Origin: Plantago major
Lineage: Eukaryota; Streptophyta; Magnoliopsida; Lamiales; Plantaginaceae
Assembly: GCA_026545765.1 (NCBI GenBank)
Contig: CM048840.1
Location: forward strand, 85,092,877-85,156,876
Direction of reading: 5' to 3'
Length of the DNA stretch: 64,000 nt
In this document: piece after piece, positions 46,989 through 58,008 of the stretch
Layout of the letters: the number at the start of each line of letters is the position of its first letter
Position numbering within the stretch: position 1 is the stretch's first letter
Notes under the pieces: generated by a model
Databases searched by the model: none
The model's input: only the letters and a program-made list of their open reading frames with translations
What the model was told of the DNA's origin: nothing
Position numbers and translations under genes: made by a program

Positions 46989-48233
46989 ATGAATTTGTCA
47001 TCACAAAAACATGAAGCTGAAAGCTCAAAAGAGTACCAAGAATTTCTTGAGTACAAAAAGAATAAGGGAAAAATTCCCTCTCTTGCTAAAATAATAGCAG
47101 AACAAGAGTCTGAAGATAATAAATCAGATTATCTGGAAAACAGAAATCAAGAAGTTATACTTCTGATTGAAACAAGAGATATGAAATGGAAAATAACCCA
47201 TGGACTTTGATGTCCAGATATCTTGACAAAGCATCATATGCTTTGGGACTTATAAAACAAGATACTTTTATGAAAGTATTCTTTTGGATACAGAGTCATG
47301 TGAAATATCACATTTCTCAGGAATTCAAAAAGAAGTTTATAACTTCAGTAAAATTTATATTAAGAAGATTATATCTTCCGAGGAATGGGGAATTGCTCCA
47401 TTACGAGAAAGGGATTTTATTACTAATAATGAAATCCCAAAATTTAATTATTGGGATTATGTTGAAGCATTTAATAAAGTGCTTTTATATGAAAATGATA
47501 AAAAGAAGCACTCCTGGTTCATAAAAATCAGTAGCGAAGCTTATGAGCAAGAGATACCAAATTGGTTTCTTAAATGGTGGAAATATTTTGGAACCAATGA
47601 GTAATACTCCTCAAAATTTCTGAATTATATCCCTTTGCTGATAAATGTTAATCCAAAGAAGGATATTCCTTGAGATCGATATGATTTATATTTCTTTACT
47701 GAATTTTCCATACCATGGATTTGGAAATGGGTACATTATCGGTTATACCGAACATGAAATACCATGTATCAAAAGATCTTCTTATACGAAGTTACGGGAT
47801 AAAATGAATAAAGTAGACGTAAACCAAGCAATTATATTGCAGTGATACTCTAAATCTTATAGATAAAAGAATAAGATTATATCAAGAAAATAAAAGATTA
47901 TCGACACCAAAGGAGGAGTCGACCTTAGATCAAATCAGAAAAAAGCTCGGAATGCAGTCCAAAGACAGCAATAGAGAGATGCTAATAGAAGCATATATAG
48001 AAGAAATGAAGAAGGATCTTCTACAAGGTTTTGATGGAGAATCTCAATCTGTGAAATCAGATACATCAATGGTATCGGCCAGCCAAGAGTATCAAGATGC
48101 TCAAGATCCAAATCAGGAAGAAGTCTCAATAGAAGACGTTTTTGAAATACTTAAAGGAACTCTTAAACAGAAGAGTAAAGATAAGGAAGAATCTTCTACA
48201 GCAATAGTGGTAGCAGAAAAATCTACTCAATAA
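46989..48233 (+). pseudogene. Fossil 2, downstream reading frame of unknown role
   Basis: It holds SRYLDKASYALG, EIPNWFLKWWKYFGTNE and a C-terminal Lys/Glu/Ser-rich part (EEVSIEDVFEILKGTLKQK). It is homologous to the minus copy at 30,080-30,934 and distantly to fossil 1's downstream frame. I know no function for it. Confidence 0.65.
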
Positions 48234-48440
48234 TGACAAAGATGATGAGTCAGGGCACTAATGTGTGGATACAGATAATGGAGACACTGATAAGTGGGGT
48301 GGAAATTATTCCACAACAAAAGCTTAAAGCAACATCACAAAAGCAACGGGCGAAATTTAAAGCGACCTGAGCTAGCGACACAAAAGGAATCAAATTCCAA
48401 GATGTGAGAGAAATCAGCTTCTAGGGAATCAAATTCCCTC

Positions 48441-48448
48441 TATAAATA
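48441..48448 (+). promoter_or_regulatory. Fossil 2 TATA box (35S-like promoter)
   Basis: TATAAATA follows the downstream frame by about 210 bp and precedes a leader of about 700 bp with several short inverted repeats. This is where caulimovirids carry the promoter of the genome-length RNA. The same box lies in reverse at 29,670-29,677. Confidence 0.7.
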
Positions 48449-49167
48449 AGAAGGAAGAAGGAAGAAGGAAGAAGGCAGAACCTGGATACCCATCCATCAG
48501 ATACACACCTTCTAAACACTCCTTCCGCTTTTAAATTTTAGTATTTGTAATTAAGTTTGAAGTTTGTGCTTGGAGTACAACCTGTAAGTACTCTCTCTTT
48601 TTATTTTATTTTTGTATTGTAATATATTTTTATCAATGAAAATTAGCCTCATGATAGGCTAAACGTTTGGTTTGTGTTAAGACAGGTCTAAATTATGTAT
48701 TTACTTTAAGTCCGCAAAATGTTTTCATTGCTCCGGTCACTATTCATGGTTACTATTCACGGCGGAATTATGAATTAATCTACTATTCATGGTTACTATT
48801 CACGGCAGAATTATGAATTAATCTAAGATTTTTATTACTTACTAGGAATGAGAAGGTTTTGTATTAATCAGGCATATTGATATATTAAGCATATATATGA
48901 AGACTGTCATTGCCTCTAAAGTAAAGAAAGAAATGGCGTCTACAGGTTGTTTTGTGCTACTGTTATGTCTTGAGAAATATCTGAATATCGATGATTTTAT
49001 ACAAGAATCACGATCCGATGTCGCTCTATCTTAGTCGGAAATCGAGTGCGGATTAATGAAGTGATTCTAAAAGTTTGAATATCAGAATCGAGTTTGGATT
49101 AATAAAGTTATTCTTAAGTTTGAATATTGTGGTAATGAATAACTCAAAAGTTTTCATGACCAATTGC

Positions 49168-49171
<4 letters not shown>

Positions 49172-49236
<65 letters not shown>
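49172..49236. repeat. (TA)n microsatellite, right border of the virus-fossil cluster
   Basis: A pure TA repeat of about 65 bp. Fossil 2 ends directly to the left and host gene flank begins directly to the right. Confidence 0.9.
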
Positions 49237-49241
<5 letters not shown>

Positions 49242-50270
49242 GAACTAAGTACTAATATAAAAATGAAAAAGAAAAAGACAAACACATCAATTATACCAAC
49301 TCAAACACGTCTTTTGACTTTTGTTCTTCCATAATAATGGAAGAACCCTAGCCCCAAATTATCAGCTTCATACTCCCAGAATCGATCGAATTCTTCACTA
49401 GAGTCGACCAATTTCTCCTTCCTTCCTTTCTTCCTTATAACAGTTGGTGTTCAATTCCCCAAATCGGCTTCTACTTGGTGGAGGCGCAGCTGGAGGGGTC
49501 AAATGGGGCTGTGTGAGTTCGTAGAAGATGAATGGAGATCGGAGATCGGAGAAGATGATCGGAGATCGGGATGTTTCATTGATTTTGTGTCTCGGTGTTT
49601 TCCGGATTTTTCATCGGAGAAGGTGACCGGATGGCCGGAGATTTGAGATCCGGTTGCTTCATCGATTTTGTGTCTCGTTGTTTTCTGGAGTTGTCATCGG
49701 AGAAGATGACCGGCTGGAGTTGTCATCGGAGAAGATGACTGGAGATTGGGCTGAGCTTGGTCTGTGTTTATCACTTCTTTCTTTCCATTTGTTAAGTTAC
49801 TATACTTTCCATTTGTTAAGTTATTATACTGGTAGATTGGTATTAAGGTTAATTGTTTTGAAGTGTTAATATTCATGATTAGTAGTTAATTATGTGAATA
49901 TATCCCTAAAGAGAAAAGCAGGGTTGGATTGTACCCGAGAGCCCAATAAAGAACATCCCACAGACCTAACCCAAGAGCCCAAATCGATGCCTTTAGCTAC
50001 GCCATCACAACCACACTAAGAGGAATCGATTTCGACCTAGCCCCAGTTCAAATCTCTGTAACAGCTTCGTCTTCACCTTCGTTCCTTCCAATTAGCCGTC
50101 TGAATTCGTCCGGTAAGACTCTCGAACTCGGTTCTGATCTCCTTCTTCTTACTCTCGTGCTAACTCAGCCACGTGATTCTTGTATTCTTCGTAGAATTGA
50201 TTACAAGGATTAGAGGTTTGGATCCGTTCGCTCGCTTGTCCGTATTTTACTCGGATTCGATTCGCTTTCG
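49237..50270 (+). promoter_or_regulatory. 5' flank and leader region of the CTD phosphatase gene
   Basis: This stretch lies upstream of the leader intron and includes the blocks copied at 9,075-9,199 and 7,440-7,869. It contains direct repeats: a 69-bp unit at 49,562-49,630 and 49,645-49,713, a 26-bp unit starting CTGGAGTTGTCATCGGAG at 49,685 and 49,714, and a 24-bp unit with CCATTTGTTAAGTTA near 49,785 and 49,809. I could not single out a TATA box or start site. A strong donor, TCG|GTAAGCG, at 50,271 and a weaker alternative at 50,113 suggest that a leader exon ends here. Confidence 0.6.
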
Positions 50271-51593
50271 GTAAGCGTTTCTTCTTTCTGATTCAATCTG
50301 GGTTGGGTGTTTGTGTGCTACAGCTTGTTCTTGTTTATGTGATTCGGAAATCCCCGTCTTCTTTCAAAGTCGACCTACCCTGTTTACAATTAGCGTGTTG
50401 TTGTTGTTTCTTGAGCTCCATTTGCTCAGTCGATTAGCGAGTGCTCTGTTTTCGGTCTTGCTACTGTGCAGTTTTGTCCGCTATGTCTGGCTACGAATTT
50501 ATGCTGTTGTTGCTCGTGACTGAGCTAGCTTTTAGCCGTTTTGAGTCTGTTTTGGGTTTTTGCGTGGAGTTTAGTCTGCCTTTGGATTTTGGTTTGGAGA
50601 TTTGAAACTTATTTGTTGCTGTGACCTACTGCTCATGAATGCGTATTCGTGTATTACGAGTTGATGTTCAATGCATTAATTTACCTGTTTAATGCACTGA
50701 TTTATTTACCTCGCTAGTAGTTAAGTTTAATAGTTTTGTAGTTAAAGTTTATTCAATAGAATTCTGGTAGTACTACTTTGCTCTGTTGTGCTGTATTCTC
50801 AAGTACTCTGGTAGATAATATGTTACTAATTAGTAAGGCGGTTATGTGCTAATTGTTCTGTTAACTGTTTTGCCTTTTTGATTGATGGAGTAATATATAT
50901 TTGTGATTGTAAATTTTCATTCATATCTTTACCTGTTGTTAGCTTGTTGATGTTTAAGCATGAAGAGTGTTATTAGCATCAATTTGACTTGAGTTTGTTT
51001 AGTCTGTTGTTAAGATTTTCTTGGTGCCAAGTCCCTGTTTCCTAGTTTCTATGCATTATATTAGAACTAGTTCTACCATTTTAATTAGTAGAGTTGATGA
51101 TAAAATGCTTATCTGTAGTGACTTCTGCTTTTTTAAATGTTGATTGTGTTGCGTTCGATCGACTCTGTTCCCGGTGGGTAATCGAATTTATCCTGTTCGT
51201 CTGCCTGGTTCATTTTCTTATTCTTGCTGTTTAGTATGTGTGCTAGTGCCGGTTACATGATTCCAGGTCTTATTGGACATCCGTTGAATTGGATTACTGT
51301 GATTGTTTTTTATTTGTTGCTGAATCAGGGTTTAATATTAATTCCGATCCACCAATTGATTTGTTTTGATTTCATATTGTTGATTTGTTTTGTTGTTAGA
51401 ATTGGTTTTAGAATAGTCAACTATCCTACCAGATTAGGCTCTGTTCTCTTCAACTGAAATTTACTGAACTGAACTGAAGTATAAAATATAACTAAGCAGA
51501 ACCGAAGGTAACTGAACTGAATGAGTTTTCAGTTAAAGAGAACATAGCCTTACTGAATTGCTTAAATTTACTTTTGCTGAATCTATCTTGTAG
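50271..51593 (+). other. Likely leader intron of the CTD phosphatase gene
   Basis: T-rich sequence runs from donor GTAAGCG (50,271) to acceptor ATCTTGTAG (ending 51,593), six bases before the start codon. Long first introns in the leader are common in plant genes and often raise expression. No coding sequence is seen inside. The exact borders are inferred from splice signals only. Confidence 0.6.
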
Positions 51594-51598
51594 AGAAG

Positions 51599-52435
51599 AT
51601 GGAAAAAATCATGACTTTATTGAGCGCTTTATCAATTGAGGACAAGGAAAGTCAGCAGCAATGTCGGCATCCTGCATTCATAAACAATACTAGATGTGCA
51701 TCTTGTAACAAAACCAAGAAGGGGTGCGGCAATCCCACCACCATACACCTCCACTACATTGAGCCCCAATTCTCCGTCACGGACGAAGCAATAACTCAGC
51801 TTCGAGACCGCAATTTCAATGACCTGATCAAACAAAAGAAGCTCCACTTAATTCTTGACTTGGATAAGACGTTAATACATGCGTCCGACGTTGGAGAAAA
51901 TCGACCAAAGAAAGATGACGACATTTACGACATTTTGTATGGTATGTATTTGATCAAGTTAAGGCCGGGACTTAGTGATTTTCTCAAAGAAGCAAGCATG
52001 ATGTTCGACATATCAATTTGCACAATGGCAGACCAAATCTATGCAGAGGCAGTTGCTGATAAGCTGAAATCGAATATTATGACAACCAACAACTCCTTTA
52101 GGTTTTCGAGGGTGATATGCCAAGAGCATTTCAGCAAGTCGGATCGAAAGGGGCTTGATATTGAGTTGTCTCATGAACATGTGGTATTGATAGTAGATGA
52201 TTGTGAAGAAGTTTGGGGTGATGAATACAAGCCCAATCTAATCACAATCAAACCCTATGAATTCTTCAATACAAAGACATCTCCTTTAGATCAAGAACAG
52301 GATAATGATCAAGAACTTGCTAGGGTTTTGGATGTTCTAAAGACAGTTCATAATGTCTTTTATGATGACAAGGAAGAAAAGAATTATGCTAGTAAGGATG
52401 TGAGGCAATTACTTGCGAAGATCCAGCATCGTTGA
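51599..52435 (+). CDS. RNA polymerase II CTD phosphatase-like protein (FCP1/CPL4 type)
   Basis: A single 278-residue exon with start ATG at 51,599, just after the leader intron acceptor. A small Cys-rich part (residues about 22-43, CRHPAFINNTRCASCNKTKKGC) precedes the FCP1-type HAD phosphatase domain at residues about 80-220. This has LHLILDLDKTLIHASD (the DxDxT catalytic motif with the nucleophile Asp), MYLIKLRPGLSDFLKEAS, SICTMADQIYAEAVADKL and VLIVDDCEEVWGDEYKPNLI with the acidic metal-binding pair. Such enzymes remove phosphates from the heptad repeat tail of RNA polymerase II in the nucleus. The BRCT domain of larger FCP1 proteins is absent, as in many short plant CPL4-like paralogues. 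The frame is open and catalytic residues are present, so it is probably functional; exact substrate unknown. Confidence 0.85.
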   Translation: MEKIMTLLSALSIEDKESQQQCRHPAFINNTRCASCNKTKKGCGNPTTIHLHYIEPQFSVTDEAITQLRDRNFNDLIKQKKLHLILDLDKTLIHASDVGENRPKKDDDIYDILYGMYLIKLRPGLSDFLKEASMMFDISICTMADQIYAEAVADKLKSNIMTTNNSFRFSRVICQEHFSKSDRKGLDIELSHEHVVLIVDDCEEVWGDEYKPNLITIKPYEFFNTKTSPLDQEQDNDQELARVLDVLKTVHNVFYDDKEEKNYASKDVRQLLAKIQHR

Positions 52436-52617
52436 GTATCGGGCCGGTGAAGTTTAGTAGGATAGTAGGACTATTTTTTTGCTGTTAAATTTGGTTTAGT
52501 AGGAATAGTAATTTGCTTATGTTTTCTTCTTTTTCCTGTTACTGTTTACGAGTATTTATTTTTGAGAAAATTGTAGTAAATACTCTACTTTTGAGTGGTT
52601 ACTTGCAAAAGTATACT
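52436..52617 (+). other. 3' region of the CTD phosphatase gene
   Basis: T-rich downstream sequence consistent with a 3' untranslated region. No clear polyadenylation motif can be singled out. A repeat begins at 52,618. Confidence 0.45.
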
Positions 52618-52740
52618 ACCTCTGTCTCATGCTAATTGTCCGGTTTTGCTGTTTTGGATGTCCCGTTCAAGTTGTCCGGTTTCATTTTTTGCCATTTTGG
52701 GAAAGTTCATATTAATTTTATAGGGAAAATTGGTGTCATA
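52618..52740 (+). mobile_element. Stowaway-like MITE, one end only
   Basis: CTACCTCTGTCTCATGCTAA followed by TTGTCCGGTTTTGCTGTTTT resembles the end of common Stowaway-type MITEs (CTCCCTCCGTC). No matching opposite end was found within 1 kb, so only one end seems to remain. Confidence 0.5.
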
Positions 52741-52816
52741 GATCAATTTTGCACCCAAGTTTGCAAAAAAGACTTACAGTATTTTGGTGTTTTCAAATAA
52801 AGTCCAAATGCTTCAG

Positions 52817-52986
52817 TCAATTGTATTGGTAGAGTCATGTAATACAGTCCAACTGTATTAGTAGAGTTAAGTAATACAGTTCGATTGTATTGGTAGAGTC
52901 ATGTAATATATTCCAATTGTATTAGTAGAGTTAAGTAATACAGTCGGACTGTATTGACAGATTTGTTAAATACAATCGAACTGTGT
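52817..52986. repeat. Minisatellite of about 40-bp units
   Basis: Around four units alternate GTATTGGTAGAGTCATGTAA and GTATTAGTAGAGTTAAGTAA, each followed by ATACAGTCC- or ATTCCAATT-type spacers. The alternation suggests a higher-order unit of about 80 bp. It lies 0.4 kb downstream of the phosphatase gene. Confidence 0.75.
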
Positions 52987-53283
52987 GTAAAAGTGCTTGG
53001 CCTTTTTATGAATAAAAGTGTTTGGTTGGTCTCTTATTGTTCTCTACCCCTTTTTATAAGGACTCAAGAATTCGTTCGGCCGAAGAAATTTTTTTTTCCC
53101 CCAATTTGCATAACTATACCATGTATGTAAAAAGATTTTATTTATTTTTTATTTTTTAGGATACTACTGCAATATCCAAAAGTACTTTTTTGATTTATAT
53201 TTTAATTCAAGAGAAAAAAATAAAAATGAAAAAGAAAAAAGAATATAAGTAATAAAGAAAATAAAGATTCAAGTAAACAAATA

Positions 53284-53535
53284 CTCCCTCCGTCCCGGAG
53301 AACTTCATGCATTAGGGTTAGCACGCAGTTTTATGCGAAAAGTGAAAGTAATGATAGAATATAGAAAAGGTGGGAAAAAGTGTATTTTTAGTGGCAAAAG
53401 GTGCAATTTGAGTGTAAAGTTGAAATTGTTTATTATTTGTTGTGTGTAGGGTAGCTTTCTTTTTTTGGTAATGTATGAAGTTCTGTGGAACGGTTAAAAA
53501 TGGCAAATGTATGAAGTTCTGCGGGACGGAGGGAG
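53284..53535. mobile_element. Stowaway MITE (Tc1/mariner), 252 bp, complete
   Basis: Terminal inverted repeats start CTCCCTCCGTCCCGGAGAAC and end with its near complement GGGACGGAGGGAG. TA target duplications are at 53,282-53,283 and 53,536-53,537. The arms continue inward (AACTTCATGCATT / AATGTATGAAGTT). It has no coding capacity; movement would need a mariner transposase elsewhere. Confidence 0.9.
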
Positions 53536-53733
53536 TAATAAAAGTGACCTAGCATCGGTTGAAGCATACCAATTGGTGAAACAATGTCCAAATCAAACTG
53601 TAATTGTTGCACATAAAAGAGAAAAATTCAACCCCGGCCATATATCCGGTAGTCTCACTCTCTCACTGTAGCAGTGGGTCACCGGGGGTAAGACTGGGGT
53701 CTAACAAACCCATAAAAGAATACTAAAATATTA

Positions 53734-53970
53734 CTACCTCCGTTTTTTATAAAACTTTCCATTTTGATTGATCATTATGTTTCGACTTTACCAAATTTTC
53801 TTAAACGATAATAGTAAATAATTTGATAAAATCATTTATTGAAAATTTAGTATTTAATTTTACATTATTTGATTTTATTAAATTATTTAATATTATATTT
53901 AGAGTAATTAATCAAAAGGATAAATGATGAGAATAGTAAAATGGAAAGTTTTATAAAAAAACGGAGGGAG
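53734..53970. mobile_element. Second Stowaway-type MITE, 237 bp, complete
   Basis: Ends are CTACCTCCGTTTTTTATAAA and the near complement TTTATAAAAAAACGGAGGGAG shortened by a base, with long complementary arms (ACTTTCCATTTT / AAAATGGAAAGT). The TA target duplication is at 53,732-53,733 and 53,971-53,972. It is a different family from the copy at 53,284. Confidence 0.88.
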
Positions 53971-53979
53971 TATTTACTA

Positions 53980-54240
53980 GTGCAGTACGCGGGGGAAAGG
54001 AAAAGAAAGTACAATCCTAAAACACCATAATTACAAGGATATCCAAACCAACGATGTACACCAAGGCTAAACATAAAAGGTGATGGCATCCAGGGTACAA
54101 GTCAGTCGAGCTTTTCAAAGTACTTGAGACACGGCTTTACAATGCCATTATCCCTAACCAGAGAGGAAATGACATCCCGTTTACAAGCTTAAGATTAATA
54201 CAAGTCACCAATATCAACCAAGCCTACAGAAATAATAACA
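53980..54240 (-). other. Possible terminal exon of a lost gene
   Basis: On the minus strand an acceptor-like TTTCTGTAG is followed by a stretch whose frame ends RDVISSLVRDNGIVKPCLKY and then FEKLD and a stop near 54,106. The composition is protein-like, but I do not recognise it and no upstream exon is visible, because LTR debris begins to the right. An alternative frame from the same acceptor is also open for 28 codons, so the call is weak. Confidence 0.25.
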
Positions 54241-54344
54241 AAATAAAAAGTTAGTCGTTGGGGAAAAAAGGGTGTAGATATGTCGTCAATGAAATAGTAA
54301 CTGGACTGGGATTCAATACTAATCTAACTACGACACAAAGTTTA

Positions 54345-55106
54345 GTGTGTAGAGAACACCAAAATCTGTATTAAACAGTTTCCAGTGTTTTCAAGACACC
54401 AACCTTCAACTACACTAGAAACTTATACTCGACCTTCAACAGAATAAACAACTGAAATAAATAAGACAACAAGATAAGTTTCTAGCATATTATATTACTA
54501 TAATCCACTGAGCCTCAAGGCGAAAAGCATCCACTATACGTTTGTTGATAATGAATACAAAAGAACTACTCTAGATCTATTCTAACGAATATCTCTAGAT
54601 GCAAAACAACTGAGTAATCGTAAAGAGCTACCACTACCAATCTACCTATCAATCTCTGAAACAAATAGTGAATTCTAGCTAGAAACAACTCAGAAAACTG
54701 GATGACAAATACGCGAATCTACGAGATATGAACTTAAGGTTTTCTTGCTTGCTTCACGTAATTTGTCTAAAATGTATGACCCTCTATTTATAAGAGTGGA
54801 AACCGTCTGATAATGATGTTGTTATTATCTTGTAAGTAGAATCCTTGTAGACTTCATCTTCTTAGATTATTACAACTCGAACTCTTGTTCCCTGTTGACT
54901 TCGACTTGTAGATACTCTTAGATTCTATGAGATCTTTTGTCCTAAAATATCTCATATATATCACCAAATCTGTGGAACTTATTAGGAAACCGAATAAAGG
55001 TAAAAACTATAATATCCAAAGTGTGATACAATATTAAGTGTTTCCAAAACACTTGAATAAGAACACTGTGTGTGTCTACAAGACACCCATAAATCTCACA
55101 CTTACA
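54345..55106 (-). repeat. Probable LTR of a retrotransposon, minus orientation
   Basis: On the minus strand it begins TGTAAGTGTGAGATTTATGG directly after a polypurine tract (AAGGGGAGAT at 55,107-55,116) and carries a TATAAATA box (complement near 54,788-54,795). The far end, near 54,345, is a guess. Superfamily is uncertain (Copia-like by the polypurine tract). It is a fossil piece. Confidence 0.5.
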
Positions 55107-55698
55107 ATCTCCCCTTAGTTTTTATCTTTCTTCACATCACCTAAAACCTATCAAAACAAGTGCATAATATACACTAACTCCCCTTAAAACCAGGAGAAAT
55201 CACTCCCCCTTAATTTCAGAATAAGTCATAGCATAAATGACAAAAGATAAACATAGAATCCTAAATATTACATGCCAAATATTTAACAAGGGAACACACT
55301 CCCTTTAACACAAAAACGATAGAGTTCGGAATTCAAAAATAGAGAAAGAAAGAAAACAAGACATAATAAGAACAAATTCTTTCTTGCACTTGTGAAGCCT
55401 CTCCCCCTTGATGTGTTGAAAGCAAAACCTCCAAAATCACTTTCATAATGCGCAATTCCTCAATTTGCGGATCAATGGAAGCCACTTGTGCCTGCAGAAT
55501 ATCCCTAGGTATAGTAACAGCCCCAGATGAATTAACAGTACCAAAGGAAGTCCCTTGGTGTGCTTTCCCCCAACCAAACCAGCAGTCAACTTCATATGTC
55601 CAACCTACTCAAGAGCATCCTTAGGTGATGTGATGTCCAACCTGTCAAAACATGTCATGTGACGAACCAATGCGGAGATAATTGATGATGCTACAACA
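55107..55698 (-). mobile_element. Internal remnant adjoining the LTR at 54,345-55,106
   Basis: Coding-like minus-strand sequence includes ISALVRHMTCFDRLDITSPK and a second stretch with IPRDILQAQVASIDPQIEEL, the kind of extra domain found near the 3' end of some plant LTR elements. No polymerase motif is left. It is a broken fragment. Confidence 0.4.
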
Positions 55699-56746
55699 TG
55701 TAGAGACCACTTTTCGAGGAAACGAAGTTACAAAGCCCGAAATCGAAGAACGAAGAAAACATATTCGAATCTGAGGAAATCGAAGGTGTGCGGTCGACAG
55801 TCGACCGCAGAAGTCCTTATGCAGTCCACTGTTGACCGCAATCAGTCAGAATGTTCCAGAATATGGGTTTTTCTGGCCTGTTAGGCGAAAGCTCGCCTTT
55901 CTAACCTTCCTTAATGAACAATGGCGGCTAGAGCTCGGATTTTCAAGTATAAATAAGACCATTGGGGTCTCATAATCATTCACCGCTCACAAAGAAGCTC
56001 TCCTGAGAGAGAATCAGTCCTCGGGGAAGTGAAACCCCAAAACCGTTGGCCGTCAGGCACCCAGATGGAGGAAACCCTAGAAGCAGCACGAAGACATCAG
56101 AGACTAAGCTTCTTCTTATTCTTTCTTTATTGTTTTTCAATTTATGTCTGTAATAGAATACTATGAGTAGCTAACTTTCTCTTGTAAAAGCGAACCGCCG
56201 AAACTCTGCTCTTGCTACTTCTTTATATGCCGGGTTATATTAATGGAATAGTTCTTAGATGTAAATCGTGATTATACAACTCTATACATCCTTCGAGGTG
56301 TGATGTTCTGCTAAGTGAGACAATAGTTTCATTGAACTGGCTAGGGTACTCGTGCCGACTGCGCCTTGACACCTTAGTATTATGCCCTGCTGTCGTTAGA
56401 GGTAATCGTGTAAGATATTAACTAGGAAGTTGGGAGTAGCATAGCAAGAGGGAGGTCGGGGGTCCTTTACACCATCACACCATCGATCGCAACCAGGATG
56501 ATTAGGGTTTACTGCGAATCAATCATCTGCTTGCAATCTATTTACTTTTAATATGTCTGCTGTCTACAAGAGAAATCAAAACGTTACTTGTTTGTTCCTA
56601 TGCTAAGTGTCCGTGGAGAACGACATCCCGAGTTAACTTACTACTATTATGTTAGTTTGTGAGCTTCCGACAAATATAAATTTAATCTTTGATTGCAATT
56701 GAGAATTACAGGTACTAAACGCATTCAAATTCCCAAGTGCACATCA
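55699..56746 (+). repeat. LTR of a gypsy element, plus orientation
   Basis: It starts TGTAGAGACCACTTTTCGAG, ends AAGTGCACATCA, and has AGTATAAATAAG near 55,950 as a promoter. It is followed by TTTGGCGCCACTGCTGGGGA, a typical gypsy primer binding site region (56,751-56,770). It is related to the reversed LTR at 58,009-59,042 at perhaps three quarters identity, so the two are not a pair from one insertion. Confidence 0.8.
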
Positions 56747-58008
56747 AAATTTGGCGCCACTGCTGGGGACACTTGACCTCTCAAGCAAGTTTCAAACATT
56801 GGAGATAAGTAGAAGTCTTTCTTTCGATTTAATTTATGCACCAACTTTCAATTCGTTTAGCAAAAAAATCCCAAAATATTTTCTTTTTCGTATTAGTTTG
56901 TTTCCTTATTAAAAATCCAAAAATATGTAACTTTAGATTTATTTTTATTATCTTTCTAGTATTATCTATCTGTATCTGTAAAAGTTAGTCTGTTAGTCTT
57001 TATGTAAGGCAGGAGAAGTGCAGGAAAACTAGTAGTACCGTTTAAAGATGACATAGATAAGCTTATCAATTGGCCTCATTGGACTCTTTTAGTCTCACTG
57101 TTTTGGTACTGCCCGTTTTATCGAAATTCCGCACTTTTGTGCGTGCTGGTTTGGTATACGTGCCATCAACCCTCACGGTCATATGGCTTTTTAGGACTAC
57201 GCCGATATATAGGTAGTATTTGAAAGTGCCCAACACAACTAACGGTGGTAACGAGTACCACAGATCCACTCCGAGGCATTAATCATACAATTACTTGAGA
57301 GAACAACGCAAAAGCACAAGTTATTATAGATCAGAACAACGGAAGTCTCCTCCCCAAACCTGTTCTTTGGAACAGGTTTGGCTTGAGAAAATAAGAAATG
57401 TAAAACATGTCGTTCATTATACTTAACTTACACAGAGCACAAATGAGCATGATAAGGCGCAAACAAGAGAGTTTTCACTTCCCAAAAAGTTAAACAAGTA
57501 CAAGTTTTTCGCCGGTATAATATTTTTTCGCCGGCTAAGGTTTGCTCACAGGCTTTTGGACTACAGAATTAGAACAGACTTTCTATTTACAAACGAAACG
57601 AACTTAAAGATTTGTATCATACTAACTTCTAGTAATTAGAGATCAATCAAAACACAAGCATCATACAGGTTTAACTCATGCAATCGACGCTCGACTTTAG
57701 ACACAACGGACTCACAGCTAAAACACGGCATGCAACATAAAAACACACGAGAAAAGTACAAGCAAGAAGCCTTAAGCAAATCAAGATACCCCCTCCCCAA
57801 ACCTAAACTCGTGCTCGCCCTCGAACAATCGAGTGCAGAGAGAATAAAAGAAAGCTTCCCTGTTTGTAAAGGTCTGAAGTGTGTAGACAGCTGCAGATAG
57901 ATGCATGAGACTCAAGTAAAAGGTTAGAAAACAATGAACGAGCGATTGGACAAGAAATAACGCAAAAAAATGGCCAAATAAAGAGGGCATGGCGCACGCC
58001 AAGTTATT
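56747..58008. mobile_element. Gypsy element debris between two facing LTRs
   Basis: After the primer site region on the left there is AT-rich sequence and then minus-strand fragments, one reading MDLWYSLPPLVVLGTFKYYL near 57,260 and another ending EGEHEFRFGEGVS near 57,790, the common end of gypsy polyproteins. These are scraps of an element in the minus orientation. It is broken beyond counting. Confidence 0.5.

Larger units (their letters stand above)
41376..49170 (+). mobile_element. Endogenous caulimovirid fossil 2, plus-strand near-complete copy
   Basis: About 7.8 kb, from the primer binding site (41,376) through movement protein, coat protein, zinc knuckle, protease/reverse transcriptase/RNase H, downstream frame, promoter and leader, ending at (TA)n from 49,172. 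It has the same plan as fossil 1 but clearly different proteins, so it is a second lineage, again Florendovirus-like. It is a fossil; the polymerase part is open throughout and the rest has roughly five to eight breaks, so it may be younger than fossil 1 or just less decayed. Confidence 0.9.
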
